This document shows positions 23,801-35,121 of a DNA stretch of 64,000 nt, one piece after another (positions within the stretch are counted from its first letter, which is position 1; each line of letters begins with the position of its first letter). The position numbers were made by a program, and so were the translations under genes. The stretch covers positions 1 through 64,000 of the forward strand of contig JAJJXM010000071.1 in assembly GCA_024516155.1 (NCBI GenBank), written 5' to 3'. A model generated the notes under the pieces. That model saw only the letters and a list, made by a program, of their open reading frames with translations, was not told the origin of the DNA and ran no database searches. The stretch is from Pyronema omphalodes (Eukaryota; Ascomycota; Pezizomycetes; Pezizales; Pyronemataceae).

Positions 23801-24540
23801 TACTATACTGAGGATGGAGAAGGTATATTGGATAGATACTAAATACTGTCGTTCATGATTGCACTGAGGGACAGGAATACAGCGGATATATGTAAATCAA
23901 GCAAGACAAAGAAGAGACGGCAAGAGTCATTGTATGCTGCAATGGGGTACGCATCGTGATGCCATAGAAGGAGGATAACATTCTCCTATCATTTTTACGC
24001 GACAAGACGCGACACTACCTATATTTCCTCACCCGTAGCATCGCAATGCACCGACCCCCCCCCTCCCCCCCCATCCTCTGTCCATCTATGATAAGCTGCA
24101 GAGTTTAGATCGGTGACAGGAAAAGTGGGACGTGTATAAACTACACAGGCTACACCACACGATGGAATAAAGTACTTACAACTCAAACCCGTGACCCAAA
24201 ACACTCACCCGCATTCCCCCCGTCCGCCTACTTCCAGCTATATAATTATCGCGTGCTCCACATCACTAAATAAAATCAATAAACACCTAAGCTCCCCTCC
24301 CCCTCACCTCCCAGCAGATGTAGGTTACTGATTCCCCCCGTGTGTATTTATTATCACCCAGCCCTTAGCTTAAGCTGCGTAAAAGTGGGGGGTGGATGAT
24401 TGGTAATCTATTTATCACCAGAACAGAATAATGAGGGTGAATGGGTGAGTTATGTTGGGATGCTGGAATGTTCGCAGGTTCATGGGCTGAAAAATGCGAA
24501 CAGCTTGGCGAATAACCATGGAGGCCGCAACTACATGTAG
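20848..24540 (-). repeat. S-type upstream module of S1'
   Basis: Copy of 3,011 to 6,700 with one C fewer in the C-run near 24,056. Same contents: hairpin near 21,411, degraded ORF U, conserved donor near 21,917, AT-rich gene-free middle. Confidence 0.7.
21574..21897 (-). CDS. Possible ORF U upstream of S1', 107 aa
   Basis: Identical to the ORF at 3,737 to 4,060, so the same caveats apply. Its only independent support is the partial match in the solo S3 element at 50,218 to 50,330. Confidence 0.25.
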   Translation of the reverse strand: MIVERLYGDLSLTQLPFPKIINDGVLTASLLAHRTDSRLSDKFKTTQMIQIVGNISVPHQESSRVSHEMEYQHGTYCRDDSIQRLWKMKRISWMATKDMALARYTLR

Positions 24541-24610
24541 AGATGTGCTAGTGCGCGGATAAACAGGAATTCATTGAAAAATATCTTTTATTTATCTATT
24601 GAATTATACA

Positions 24611-25344
24611 CTAACTGAGGCCTAAGAAGCCCATACAAGACGAAGAACCTATCCGAAACCCGCGCTCGTCATCAAAACCACCTGACGAGCGCTCTTGATG
24701 TCCTAGATGCGTGATATCTACCAAACTTCAAGAAAACGGAAACCATAAACACATGAGAAAGAAAGAGACAAACAGAAGACCTTGATGTGTAAGTAATCCT
24801 GAGTGGTACCAGGGGTTACCCGAGCGCTTGTTTTGAGGCAGCCGCGGGGTCATCGTTTCACCATCCACTGCAAAGTCCAAGCGGTCACCCCTCGTAATCG
24901 CCGTGTGCTGGTGTTTGGATACATGACGCTCGGGCGGCCTGACACTGGATACGGATCGATCGTCGGAGTCGGAGTCATAGCCGGAGTCGTCTGATTCGTA
25001 GCTGGCGTACTTGTGGTTGTCGGCCTTGTGGAGAATGTCGGTGATGAAGTTTCCGTTGTGTCTCTCGATGTTCTTGGCTTCAGGACACTTCTCGATGCTA
25101 GTAGCGTTGTTGGGGCTAATGGTCATCGGATCTTCCTCCTTAGTCTCGAGGTCTTAATTGGGGAGTGCCTTGTTGTTTGAACTGCTGGTGGTGGTTGATT
25201 TGTTGGTCTTTTCGAGGCGAGGACGCTCATGCATGTGGTGCGGCTGCTTGTTGGTATCGTGATGATAATCACCAGATTCCTTGCGTTTGTTTCGGTTGAA
25301 ATTGGCAGCCGCGGGGGCGCAAGTGGGGGTAGCGGACTTGATAG
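24611..25344 (-). pseudogene. Long repeat-encoded gene L1', disrupted
   Basis: Identical to L1. The start codon is missing beside 25,344, there is an in-frame TAA at the Gln codon of L2, and a 92-nt second exon ends at 24,611. It shares both lesions with L1, so L1 was already dead when the macro-repeat duplicated. Confidence 0.6.
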
Positions 25345-25399
25345 GGTGGGAGGTAAAAAGAGATTTGGCCGAGTCGTGGAGTATATAATATTGAAAGAA

Positions 25400-27430
25400 T
25401 TTAATTGTTTATGTGATGGGGTGTTAGTTTTCTGGAAGAAAACATCTGACCCCAGGCATGATTCGACGGACTTAAGTAGAGTATGGAAAAAGCAGTCAGT
25501 TCGCCTGAGGTACTGCCCGAATGCCTGCAAATGGATAGTGCACAGTGGGTTGACGGAGACTGATACACAGAAGCAACCAAGCCGGCACGCCAGAATGATA
25601 TGCTCATTGAACTTTCACGCTGCTTTGGATCCAGCAGAATCCCGTTTCACGGTATCTGAGATAATAGCCTTGTTGCTAATCCAGTTTTGATTCTCCAATA
25701 TCCGGATTCTCCAGTGCGACACATTTTTAGTACTGGATGACGAGGCGGGAGAGGGTTACAGTGACGCCCCAAACAATTTTACCTGTTTCAATGGTCTTTC
25801 ACCCAGAGCTAATGGTATTTTCGGACGGTGATTGGCTACCCGACAGTGGCAGCGAATTGTACTGATTACTGATGTACCGTATCCAAGCGGAAAGTCATCT
25901 ATTAGACTATTGCGGCTCCGCAGTAGAGCCGCTCTAGATGAAGTCACATGTTTTCACACAGTAATATTCAGCACGCGTATGAGTCATCAAGCACCATGTC
26001 TCGCGGTCGAAATGAAATATATTTACTGCAGGTCAGTGAACTAACACGTCTTGGTTCTCGATTCTGATTTGACCTTTCTGGCTTGTAGTGCACTACGAGC
26101 GTCTCTCTGGTCTCAATTATTCGCATCTGGCACAGTTTTTGGCTAGAATAATCAGAAGCAAGGTTGACGGGAAACCTTACATGACAATAGATATTTTCTA
26201 CAATGACCTGACCAAAACGAAGGGACTTACTTTTGTACCCACAATATCGCTAGGAAGAGGAAAGTTCTACTCGAGTGCTTCCTCATGACGCATCGTGTCG
26301 TATATTGGGGCGGGGGGTGTGGTGGGCTTGAGTTCACACTTCACAGTCCACAACACTTCAAAGTTCACTACCACAATTCTCCCACATTCCACATGCGCTG
26401 CACAACCATGCCAAGATTTACTGCAAATTCTCGGCTACTATGGGGCGCATCGGCAGGGAGTAACCTGCCTATCCCTCCCGTCAGTATTCTGAAGCACTCT
26501 TGAGTTGCCAGATATGCACGCATAAAGTACGAATTTTTCTGATATATCTAGTCTGGTGTTCAGTTGCTTGTCCATGTGCCTTCTCGCATGAAAGCGATGA
26601 GATTGCATGCAATCAAGACCGTCATATTGATCATAGTTGGACTTTTTAAGAAGTATCAGCCATATAACAATATTATCCATAGAACATACAATCAGCATGG
26701 TGCCGACAGCGTTTCTTTGAACATAAAGATAAAGCCTACTCCAACAGTGCTCAGTCGAAACAAGTATCAAATGGGTGATTTCTGTCCGGTGATACTGCAA
26801 GATCCCATCAAGATGTTCATTTTCCCGTGAAACTGTTTGAACGTCGACCGTTTCTGGTATTCTTATAGTCTCATTCGAAGAAAAAATGGAAAAAAAGATT
26901 TCCATTATTGCCCTATAGGTGTGCTTTAATTTGTCCAAATCGCAGTAAGCAGTAGTCAATCGATTGTGCGGCCTCAAACAGCCCGTTTTTTACTTTCCGC
27001 CACACTATGCGCGTCGTTTCAGAAAGTGCGCTATTCGCGCGTAATTACGTCGTGTGGCTAGTGTACACCCCTGTCTGTTCCAGAGAAAGCAATGGTAACC
27101 GAGTATCATGAAATGTCCCGTTCTACGTTCAAAAATGATACGGCGGTCATGAAAATATCTTGAATCAATCTATAGAACAATGTGAAGTAACATATATCAT
27201 AGAATCATTGGTACACGCGCAAAAAAGAATACAAAAATAAGAACACAGACGCAAACAAAAACAAGACCAAAATCAACGAAACGAATACTTCAGTAAAGAA
27301 GCTTCGAATTGAAACCGGGATCAAATATAATCCATCACCCGTGGCTGTTGTGAGAACGTGGAAAGATTGCGTCGAGATAAGCGAGTCCTGAGGATACGGC
27401 TGATCGCAATCTCCAAATTGTGTTACCGAC
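25400..27430. repeat. L-type upstream module, copy 4
   Basis: Near-identical to 7,560 to 9,600. No gene recognised; contains the same hairpin (near 25,914) and the same gap-free plus-strand stretch near 26,680 to 26,830. Confidence 0.65.
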
Positions 27431-27770
27431 AGCAACAGAGCCATGGAGGCATCGCAGGCTCAAACAAAGGAAGCAGAATCACGCTGTGCATGACAAAAAC
27501 AGTGGGCTAAGTATCGGAGAGGACAGCAGTAATGATTGTGGCAAGGAACATATGGGAAGCCTCACGGATGACGATGGTCACGATACATGCATCTTGAGTA
27601 GTGATAGCGCGCAGAGAAATGAAAAATCATTTTCAAATTTTTTTTATTTATCTATTGTATCATACACTAATCAGGCACTAAAAGGCCCAAACAAGAGAAG
27701 GCAAATATCCGAAACCTGTCCCCCTGATCTAAGCCACCCAATGAGCCCTCCCAATGTCCTGAACCCGTGA
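27420..27770 (+). pseudogene. Degenerate ORF C, copy 4
   Basis: Same as the copy at 9,584 to 9,844, except that one extra T in the T-run near 27,645 shifts the frame after SFSNFF, so the tail differs. No in-frame ATG near the N-terminus. Confidence 0.3.
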
Positions 27771-27881
27771 TAGTCAGCAGATGTAAAAACAATAATAAAA
27801 TAATGAACAAGTTGCAAAAAAAGAACAAGAAAATACCTTTATCGTGAGGCCTTTGTTTCGATGCGGTTGAGCTGTTGTCGT

Positions 27882-28154
27882 CTAAATCTCAACCGCAAAG
27901 TCTGACTCGCCAGCCCAGATGTTATACTCGTACTGGTACTTGTAGAAACGACGCTCAGGCCACCACCAGTCACTGAACCCGGATTCGTCGTCAGAGTGCC
28001 CCTTCTTGTCGTTGGTCGGCGGATTGGGCTTGTGCATCTTGCATGGCTCCTTGTTGGTGTCGTCAACACCCTCACCAGAGGCCTTGCGTTTCTTGACGGT
28101 GGTATCAGTAGCCATAGGCGCGCAAGTGGCGGTGGAGGAATTGCGAGGTGACAT
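27882..28154 (-). CDS. Small repeat-encoded protein S2', 90 aa
   Basis: Identical copy of S2. The TATTTAAG box is at 28,288 to 28,295 on the minus strand. It lies inside the near-identical part of M2; divergence from M1 starts about 190 bp upstream of its ATG, at 28,345. Confidence 0.7.
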   Translation of the reverse strand: MSPRNSSTATCAPMATDTTVKKRKASGEGVDDTNKEPCKMHKPNPPTNDKKGHSDDESGFSDWWWPERRFYKYQYEYNIWAGESDFAVEI

Positions 28155-31100
28155 GTTCGTTATCGATGACAGGAGATTCGGTCGTGTAGAGGAGTATAGA
28201 AATTGGAGAAAGATTGTTTTTTTTTGTGTATTAGGGGAGGTTTATTTCTGTAGCGGAATTGTTTCGCACAAAGAGGACTTTTGTGTGCTTAAATACAGTA
28301 TGAAAACATTGGCCACCCTGTGTGACGTACCGACCGGATGTCCGCGCATTGACAGTGTACAGTTGGTTGACGGAGTATTATCGACAGAAGCCAGCCGGTA
28401 TGCCAAAACGATTATATGGTTGACCTCTCACGCTTCTTTGGCTCCAGTGGGATACGGTTTCGCGGCATCTGAGATAACAGACATCGACAAGCCTGTTTTT
28501 CTTCCCAAATATCCAGATTGTTCACTGCGGTGTACTTTGTGTGCTGGTTGACGGAGTGGTAGTCAACTGCAATGACACCCCAAACAATTCTACAATTTGC
28601 TCGGCTACCCAGAGCTAATGTTATTTTCACCCGGCAATTGCGTACTTGAACGGGGGACCGAATTGTTCGGGTTACTAATGTAAAGTTGATAAGCTAAAAT
28701 TCGTCTATTGGATTATCACGGCTCCGCAGTAGAGCCGCACCAGATGTAGTCATAGACTTGTACAGAGTAATATACAGCACGCTTGAGTATTTTCAAGCGT
28801 TGTCCATCGTGATCGAAAAAAGCTGTTCCTTTTTGATCAAGCTAGTCACCCGCCAGTTCTTCCTCTCCAGCCCTGCTTCAATCTTCTTAACGTATACCGT
28901 GCAACGGCCATATATTTGGTCGCCATCTAACTAATGCTTTTCATCTTCCAAAGTTTTTGGATTCAATCATCCATACACTATGTGCCATGCTGATATGCCA
29001 TCCCGTGACTAACACTCGAGTTTTCTCAATCGGGTATCAAAAGTTTTCCAACGCACTGGGTCATCTGTGTTGTCTTGCGTTTGTCGCTTGAGTGCCTATC
29101 CGTATGATCAGGAAGAAGCGAGGCCTCTGGCTGCCAGTACACCGTAGTTCATCATATTCTTTTCATCAGCTGAATGACGTCAGACGGCACTTGATTGAGG
29201 ATAAATCACTGTGAAAACCCTCCAAACCAACCCGTCACATTGTAGAGACTTACTAGTAAACTGCAAATTCATAGTGTAAAGGGAGGTTTTGACGAGTGCT
29301 CAGTCATGATCCGCGGCGTCAGTATCGTGGCTTGTCGGGAGGCAGGGTGTACGCTCCGCTCTTCTCAATATACCAGACGAATTTTTTTCATTCTCTCACA
29401 TTTAACGTGATAGTACTCCACATAGTCACAAAGAAACCCTCCCTTGTAGACTGCTGCACACCGCTTATCATATTCTCTGTGCACAGTGCGGCCCTTGCGG
29501 CTGGTAATTTGAATCGTAGAAATGTACAGATTAGCTATCACGCATAGTATTTCGAGGCATAAATTTAGATGTAGTGCTTTGTTATCATTGTTTGCTTTAC
29601 CAGTATTCATGGCTATTTCGTGTCGAAATTCCTTTTTGAACAGCATACTCTCGTTTTTAATGTCATCAAAGTCTTCTCCATTCACAACAAGAGAAAGCAA
29701 AAAACAGATGCAATTCACTACTTTTCTGCTACCAGTTTTCCAAATCCCATCAAGTTGAGATCTTCCACGCATGTTTTCTCGAAAGAGTTATCAGGACCAT
29801 ACAATACCCTAGTCACTTTCAGCTACATCAAAATACAATATTTAACAATCCAGGGCCGTAAACCTTGTTCTATAGATGCTTCTAAAGCCTTAAACCCTCC
29901 ACCGGCCAGGCTCCGGTTATAGATTTCAGTTCTATGTAGCAATGCCTGTATCGTGCACGACCTCTCTGGACTTGACAGACACTGCCTGGAGGAAGCACTT
30001 CACTCGCTCATCGTTATCTAATGTTTAACAACAACCTGTGCATTTCAGAACTTTTACTTCGTCTACTAATGATCATCCTTTCCGCTTTTCTTATTACGAA
30101 CCTCGAATCACGTCGAGCATGCATCTTTCTAAAGTCTATATTCTATTTTCTTTTTTCCCATCCCTTCCTGCGGTATTCTGTGTCATTTTCCTGCATGCTC
30201 ATGCATATACACAGTAGCTTGCAACGTAATTCCTCAGCTTGTTGGAATTCCTGGAATTTTTAGACTACTTTTTGATTCACCATGGGGCATGTATTCGAAA
30301 ATTCCGCCATTACCGAGTGAGTAACTGTGAACTTTCATTTGTTTTCTCACTAGGTTCCCAAATGTTTGTATTTTAGGTCTGCAATTTGTTTTACTGATAC
30401 TCATTCTTGTTTTTGTTTGTTTAAATGTAGTGTTGTGTGAGGCGTTTGACTTTGTCGCGGTGAGTATACGGTTAGACCTGTGTTTGTCGAACTGAGGCTC
30501 CAGTTGGCCTGGGTCGGTTGTTTTGTTTACTTATTTGAGGCTGGCTGCGCTGTTGATTTCAGCATACACAGTCTCGTGGACTTTTTCATATCACATATTT
30601 TCACGCTCGAATCTCGCGCGTCCTTGAAGACGATCACTTCCTGCCAAATCTATTTTTTTTTGGGCCCACTAACTTCTCAATAAGGTCAAAATACCCTTTT
30701 AATTGAAGGCTTTGCATATGGTCTTAACTTATTCAATAATCATGATTGATTCATGTTCTCTTTATCCCGGCATGATCCCCTATTTACATATTTCTGCACC
30801 TGCGTGACTTATCTCGCGTCTTCAACTTTCTGATGGCAGGATATGATTCTCAAATGGAACTCGCTGCCATTTTCGCGCAGCTGAAAGATCTTGCGGACAT
30901 TTAGTCCTTCTACTTCAGTTTGTAGTTTTTCAACTTTAGAAATCGATGTCAGATTGACTTATGCGAGTGATTATACATGAATAAAGCAGGCTGATAATCA
31001 AATGCATGCACCTATTCGGCGGGCTGGTTACGTTCCGCATGCAGTATCAAATACGGCATGTATGGAATGATCGTTATAATACTGATGAAATCTGCGGAGG

Positions 31101-32470
31101 TCTAAGATGGCACTCATTGGAATATGGATATCGAATGCTCTGTTTTGATGTTAGGAGTGTGTAAGCCGTGTGGAGCTCGTTTGCGAGGACAATGATGAGG
31201 ATGGCAAAGGCATGAAGAATATATACCAAATATTATCCTTCATGACTGCACTGAGAGGCAGGAATACAGCGGATATATGTATATCAGCCAAGACAAAGAA
31301 GAGACGACAGGGTCGTTGTATGCTGCTTCTGGGTACGTTTCACGAAGCCATAAAACGAGAGTAAAACCATCGTATCTTGTTCACGGGAGAGAGCGTGAAA
31401 CTACCTATATTTCCTCACCCTCAGGCTCGCAATGCATCCCCTCCCCATCCCATCACTCACCCAAAATTCCATATACGGCTGCACAAGCCTCATACGGACC
31501 CAGCACTTATGCAAGCCCTAAATCGTCATCGACATCGACAAGCGACAGCAACCGCGATAGCGATAGCGATAGGGATATCTGTAAGTATGTATCTATACCT
31601 CCAGTCAGTACCTTAAAAAAAACATACATTCGCCTATGGAACTTCCGCGTGTCCATTCCGAGGCTGAACCGAATCCCGCGGCCCGATGCATCAGCGCTCG
31701 GTCCCTTCCTTTTGATCGTGCGGGTTTTTTTGGTCCTTTGCGGGCTATAGATGGGATGCGAGATAGATGGATGGAATGGGATGGATATGGGAGATCTGAA
31801 TATAGAGCTTTGGCTTGCCGGCTTTGGATCGGGGGATGGCTTCGTGATTTATGATTCAACGTCCCGGCGTCTTTTTCGCGATGGATGGCTATGTATAGGA
31901 TATAGGAACTCAGGCCAAACTGAAGCATACCAAACTATACCATACCGTCTGTCCGTCCAGTCTGTGTCCTGGTGTACCATATCGCTCAATGCTAAGGGTT
32001 GTTATATATATATCTCGAGACTATCTGAAGACTATCTGTCTATCTATGGCCCCTGAGAAGGGTACTGGATGCCTATACTATGCGTTACTCTGCTCTGCGT
32101 GCTCTACGTGCTCTGCGTTACTTCGCGTTACATTTCTCAGTCCAGGAACCAGCGGGAGGATCCTCTAGCGGCAGCGCCGCAGGATATCTCGATTTTCCAA
32201 GCCATAAAACCTTAGTGTGTTATATGTATGGTGATTGGTGACAGTGACCACAAGACCCTGGTTACGGAAGAGACGTCATCCGGTGAGCTTGACTTGCTTG
32301 ACTTGCTTGGCCTTGCTTGGCCTTGGTTATCTTGGCCTTGGTTATCTTGGCTAGCTGGGTAGTCTGGGCATTCTGGGCTAGCTTGGCTAGCTTGGCTAGC
32401 CTGGCTTCGTTTTAATAGCTTTGGTGCTGAAGGCTGAAGTACGGCATGTCATAGGAATCGGAGAATCTCG
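28155..32470 (-). repeat. S-type upstream module of S2'
   Basis: Matches 10,318 to 14,530. The first 190 bp are identical; after that there are many substitutions and indels, for example an extra TTTTTTCATTCTCTCACAT-like stretch near 29,383 and shorter GATAGC/GATAGG repeats near 31,555. ORF U is broken here. No gene recognised. The repeat ends in a region of short GGCTAGCTT/TTGGCC-type repeats (32,285 to 32,405). Confidence 0.65.
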
Positions 32471-33405
32471 AACGGATCTCGAACGGATGATGGATCAACT
32501 ACCTGTCATGTGGAAACGAGTTAGGTTGCTTTTATTTTTTGTTTTTTTTACTTTAGCTCTTGAAAGAAAAAATGGTGATGGAAATTTGTTCTCTCGTCGG
32601 TTGGTTAGGTTTTTTTGTATGTATGTAGCTGAGTTTTTTTTTTTTTTTTTTTTTTTTCCTTTTGCCTTTTGACTTTTCGTGCGCCTTTTCGTTTATTTGC
32701 TTGCTGGCTTTCGGTACTTTCGGTGCTTTGCGTACATAGCTCGGTTCTTCCGTTCCGTTCACAGCGCCGATTTGTAACTCCGAATATTCCGAACCCTGGT
32801 TGCAGAATTTTTTTTTTTTTTTTTTCCGTGAAAAAAAAAAAAAAGAAAAAAACAAGCAACAGAAACCGCCTCTTCTAAGAGTCTATGACTAAGTGCAAGA
32901 AACGCATCACGAGGTATCGGATAGAATACAGACAACCCCCGAAGCGAGAAACTTCAAACTTCAAAGCTCCTAGGACCTACGGCATCTGGTCATATCGTAA
33001 AACCTGGACAAGGGTGATCAGGAGTAGGATCAGCCTGTCAGGAGCATTCAGAAAGTCCGAACTCCCAAACTTCAAACTCCAAGCGAGATGCAGGATGCAA
33101 GATACGAGATGCGAGATGCGGATATTTACCTCCCCAAGTTTCAACCTCCATTACAACCCTCCTCGGAAATTAAAAAATCAAACAAATCCAAAATCCAAAA
33201 CACAGCAAAACACAGCAAAACACAGAAAAAATCATCAACACAGAAAGCAAAAACAAAGCAAAACCCATCTTTAATCTTTAATTATCCCATCGAGGATCGT
33301 AATTTCCCCTTACCGTACTTCTGTACTGCTCACAGAAAAGCCTATACGGATACAAGTCTAGCGTATGGTGTATGGTTGGTACGTGCTCTCCGCGAGATGC
33401 CGATA
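32471..33405. other. Junction between array and housekeeping island, no gene
   Basis: AT-rich unique DNA. T-runs lie at 32,634 to 32,657 and 32,811 to 32,826; the second is followed five bases later by an A-run that could fold back on it. Some CAACAC/AAAACACAGC short repeats occur near 33,200. No ORF has coding character; Lys- or Phe-rich ORFs here come from the homopolymers. Confidence 0.6.
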
Positions 33406-33771
33406 CAGTCGACTCGGGTTATAAGGATACTATCTATAAGAATACCCACTGTAGAAGGGTACCTGCCGCGGTCCCGACGGTTTTTGTATGGGAATTAAGG
33501 GTATCACAGTGTACTAGAATATCCTTATGAAAATGCCGAAAATTTGTATGGTACCCTTATACAGTGGGGCAGCTGGTGATGTGGCTATAGTGCAATTTGT
33601 GTGGCTATGGTGCAATTTGTGTGGCGCTAGGACTCCACTTACCTCCGCACTACCCCAGATCTGTGCATCTCGATCAATCACTCGTGCCAAGCCCCTCGGT
33701 CTTTAAGAATATACATCATATAAGGGTACACCCTTTCGGTCCCGGCGTACCCTTATAGACCGAGTCGACTG
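33406..33771. mobile_element. TA-flanked MITE (Tc1/mariner-pogo type)
   Basis: 366-bp non-coding element with inverted ends: left CAGTCGACTCGGGTTATAAG and right the complement of CAGTCGACTCGGTCTATAAG. A TA dinucleotide flanks both ends (33,404 to 33,405 and 33,772 to 33,773), as expected for TA target duplication by Tc1/mariner or pogo/Fot1 transposases. No transposase inside, so it would need one in trans. Family assignment is by TIR and TA only. Confidence 0.75.
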
Positions 33772-33835
33772 TACCGATACCGATATGAACCAGCCAGCTC
33801 TGAGGGAACGACGTAATAGCCAGCCAGCCAATATA

Positions 33836-33868
<33 letters not shown>

Positions 33869-34313
33869 TCCAAGCCAAGCCTCATCACCGGGAAGAGCCG
33901 CGGAGCTTGCAAGGTATAGGCTGCTACAGGCTACAGCTTTTGACCAGGCAGCTTTACTTTACTTTACTTTACTTTACTTTACGCGACTGACGCGACCGAC
34001 GCGACACGTACTGATAGTCGATAGAAAGATAGCTTGATACGCGGAACTTACCCCCCTCCTATAGCTTGAGGTGAAGATATACTTGACGTTTTTACTACGG
34101 CTGCTACTGCTGCTACGATTGCTACGATTATCGGAGGATTTGTGCTACGGAATATAACGAAACGAAAGGAAAGGATACGAAAGGAAACGAAAGGAAACGA
34201 AGCTGCAGTTTAACCCCACCACCCCTCCATCCCTCCATCCTCGAGTCGCCCTGCTCGCTCTGCTCGCCCCGCCCGTACTGCTCGCCCCGCCCACCACCCC
34301 ACCCACCGCCACA
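33772..34313. other. Upstream region of SNF8 with simple repeats
   Basis: Contains an (AGCC)n run at 33,838 to 33,869, a (TTTAC)n run at 33,952 to 33,983, GAAAGGAAAC purine repeats at 34,160 to 34,200, and a C-rich tract just before the SNF8 start. The last two are the likely promoter and 5' UTR. No TATA box stands out. Confidence 0.5.
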
Positions 34314-35121
34314 ATGCACAAACCCGCGGGCGTCTCCCTCCTCCTGCGAGACTCACGCTCCAGCGCCTCCTTCCAATCCCACGGCTCTCGCCTTCGATCC
34401 ACCCAATCCACCACGCTCCAAACCCAGCTCTCAATCTTCCAATCTCTCCTCCTGCAGTTCTCCCAAACCCACGCCAAAGACATCCGATCCCACCCCTCGT
34501 TCCGCAGCGAGTTCGCACGCATGTGTCAAGCGCTCGGCGTCGACCCATTAGCCAGCACCGGCAGCAAAAAGGGGTCTAGTCTCTGGGCTGAAATGTTAGG
34601 GGAGGAGGTCGGGGGATGGTATTTTGGGGTTGCGGTTAGGGTCGTGGAGGTTTGTAGAGCTACTAGAGGGGAGAATGGTGGGTTGATTAGTGTGCTGGAG
34701 GTTGTGGAGAGGTTGAATCTGGTGAAGGGGGAGAGGGTGACGGAGGATGATGTGCTGAGGGCGGTGGCGTCGTTGAAACCGCTGGGTGAGGGGTTTAGGA
34801 TTGTTGAGTTGGGGAGGTTGATGATGATTCGGTCTGTGCCTAAGGAACTGGGGGGCGATCAGAGGGTTGTTATGGAGGCTATACAGGTGGGTTTGGGGGT
34901 TTTTTGAAACTTGATCCCCGGTCTTTTGGCATGGATACTGATCATCTATATCATAGGTCCTGGGCTTCGTAACTCCTTCAATGCTCCTGGATAACTTGAA
35001 TTGGGATGAGGCAAGAGTAAAAACTGTAATCGACGATTTGTTATCGGATAGCTTGGTCTGGGTGGATGAACAAGCTACAGAAACAGAGTATTGGACTCCG
35101 GCGTTTATTAATAAAACATAG
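34314..35121 (+). CDS. ESCRT-II subunit SNF8/VPS22
   Basis: Two exons, 34,314 to 34,886 and 34,957 to 35,121, with a 70-nt GT-AG intron; the spliced product is 245 aa. The ATG sits in a good context (ccgccacaATG) and homology to Vps22/EAP30 is recognisable from the first residues (ASFQSHGSRLR). Landmarks are QLSIFQSLL, FRSEFARMCQALGVDPLAS, EVCRATRGENGGLIS, SVPKELGGDQ and, in exon 2, VLGFVTPSML and DSLVWVDEQ followed by EYWTPAF. In the family an N-terminal coiled coil is followed by two winged-helix domains. ESCRT-II (Snf8, Vps36, two Vps25) sorts ubiquitinated membrane proteins into multivesicular bodies at the endosome. The length is normal for the family. The codon composition is GC-rich compared with neighbouring DNA. 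Confidence 0.93.

Larger units (their letters stand above)
17844..32470. repeat. Macro-repeat copy M2
   Basis: Direct repeat of M1. It abuts damaged gene L2 on its left, so the L2 upstream module is the same sequence that opens the window at base 1. It carries S1', L1' and S2', which match S1, L1 and S2. Beyond about 32,470 it breaks into unrelated AT-rich DNA. M1 continues past the equivalent point (14,530) into a further 2 kb of S2 upstream sequence. Confidence 0.95.

Noticed and set aside
28006..28551. 181-codon plus-strand ORF antisense to S2'
   Set aside because: It shadows the S gene. The S frame carries the conserved motifs and the triplet-only indel; the antisense frame is cut at different points in other copies.
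32553..32859. Phe- and Lys-rich ORFs
   Set aside because: Homopolymer T and A runs; no other coding signal.
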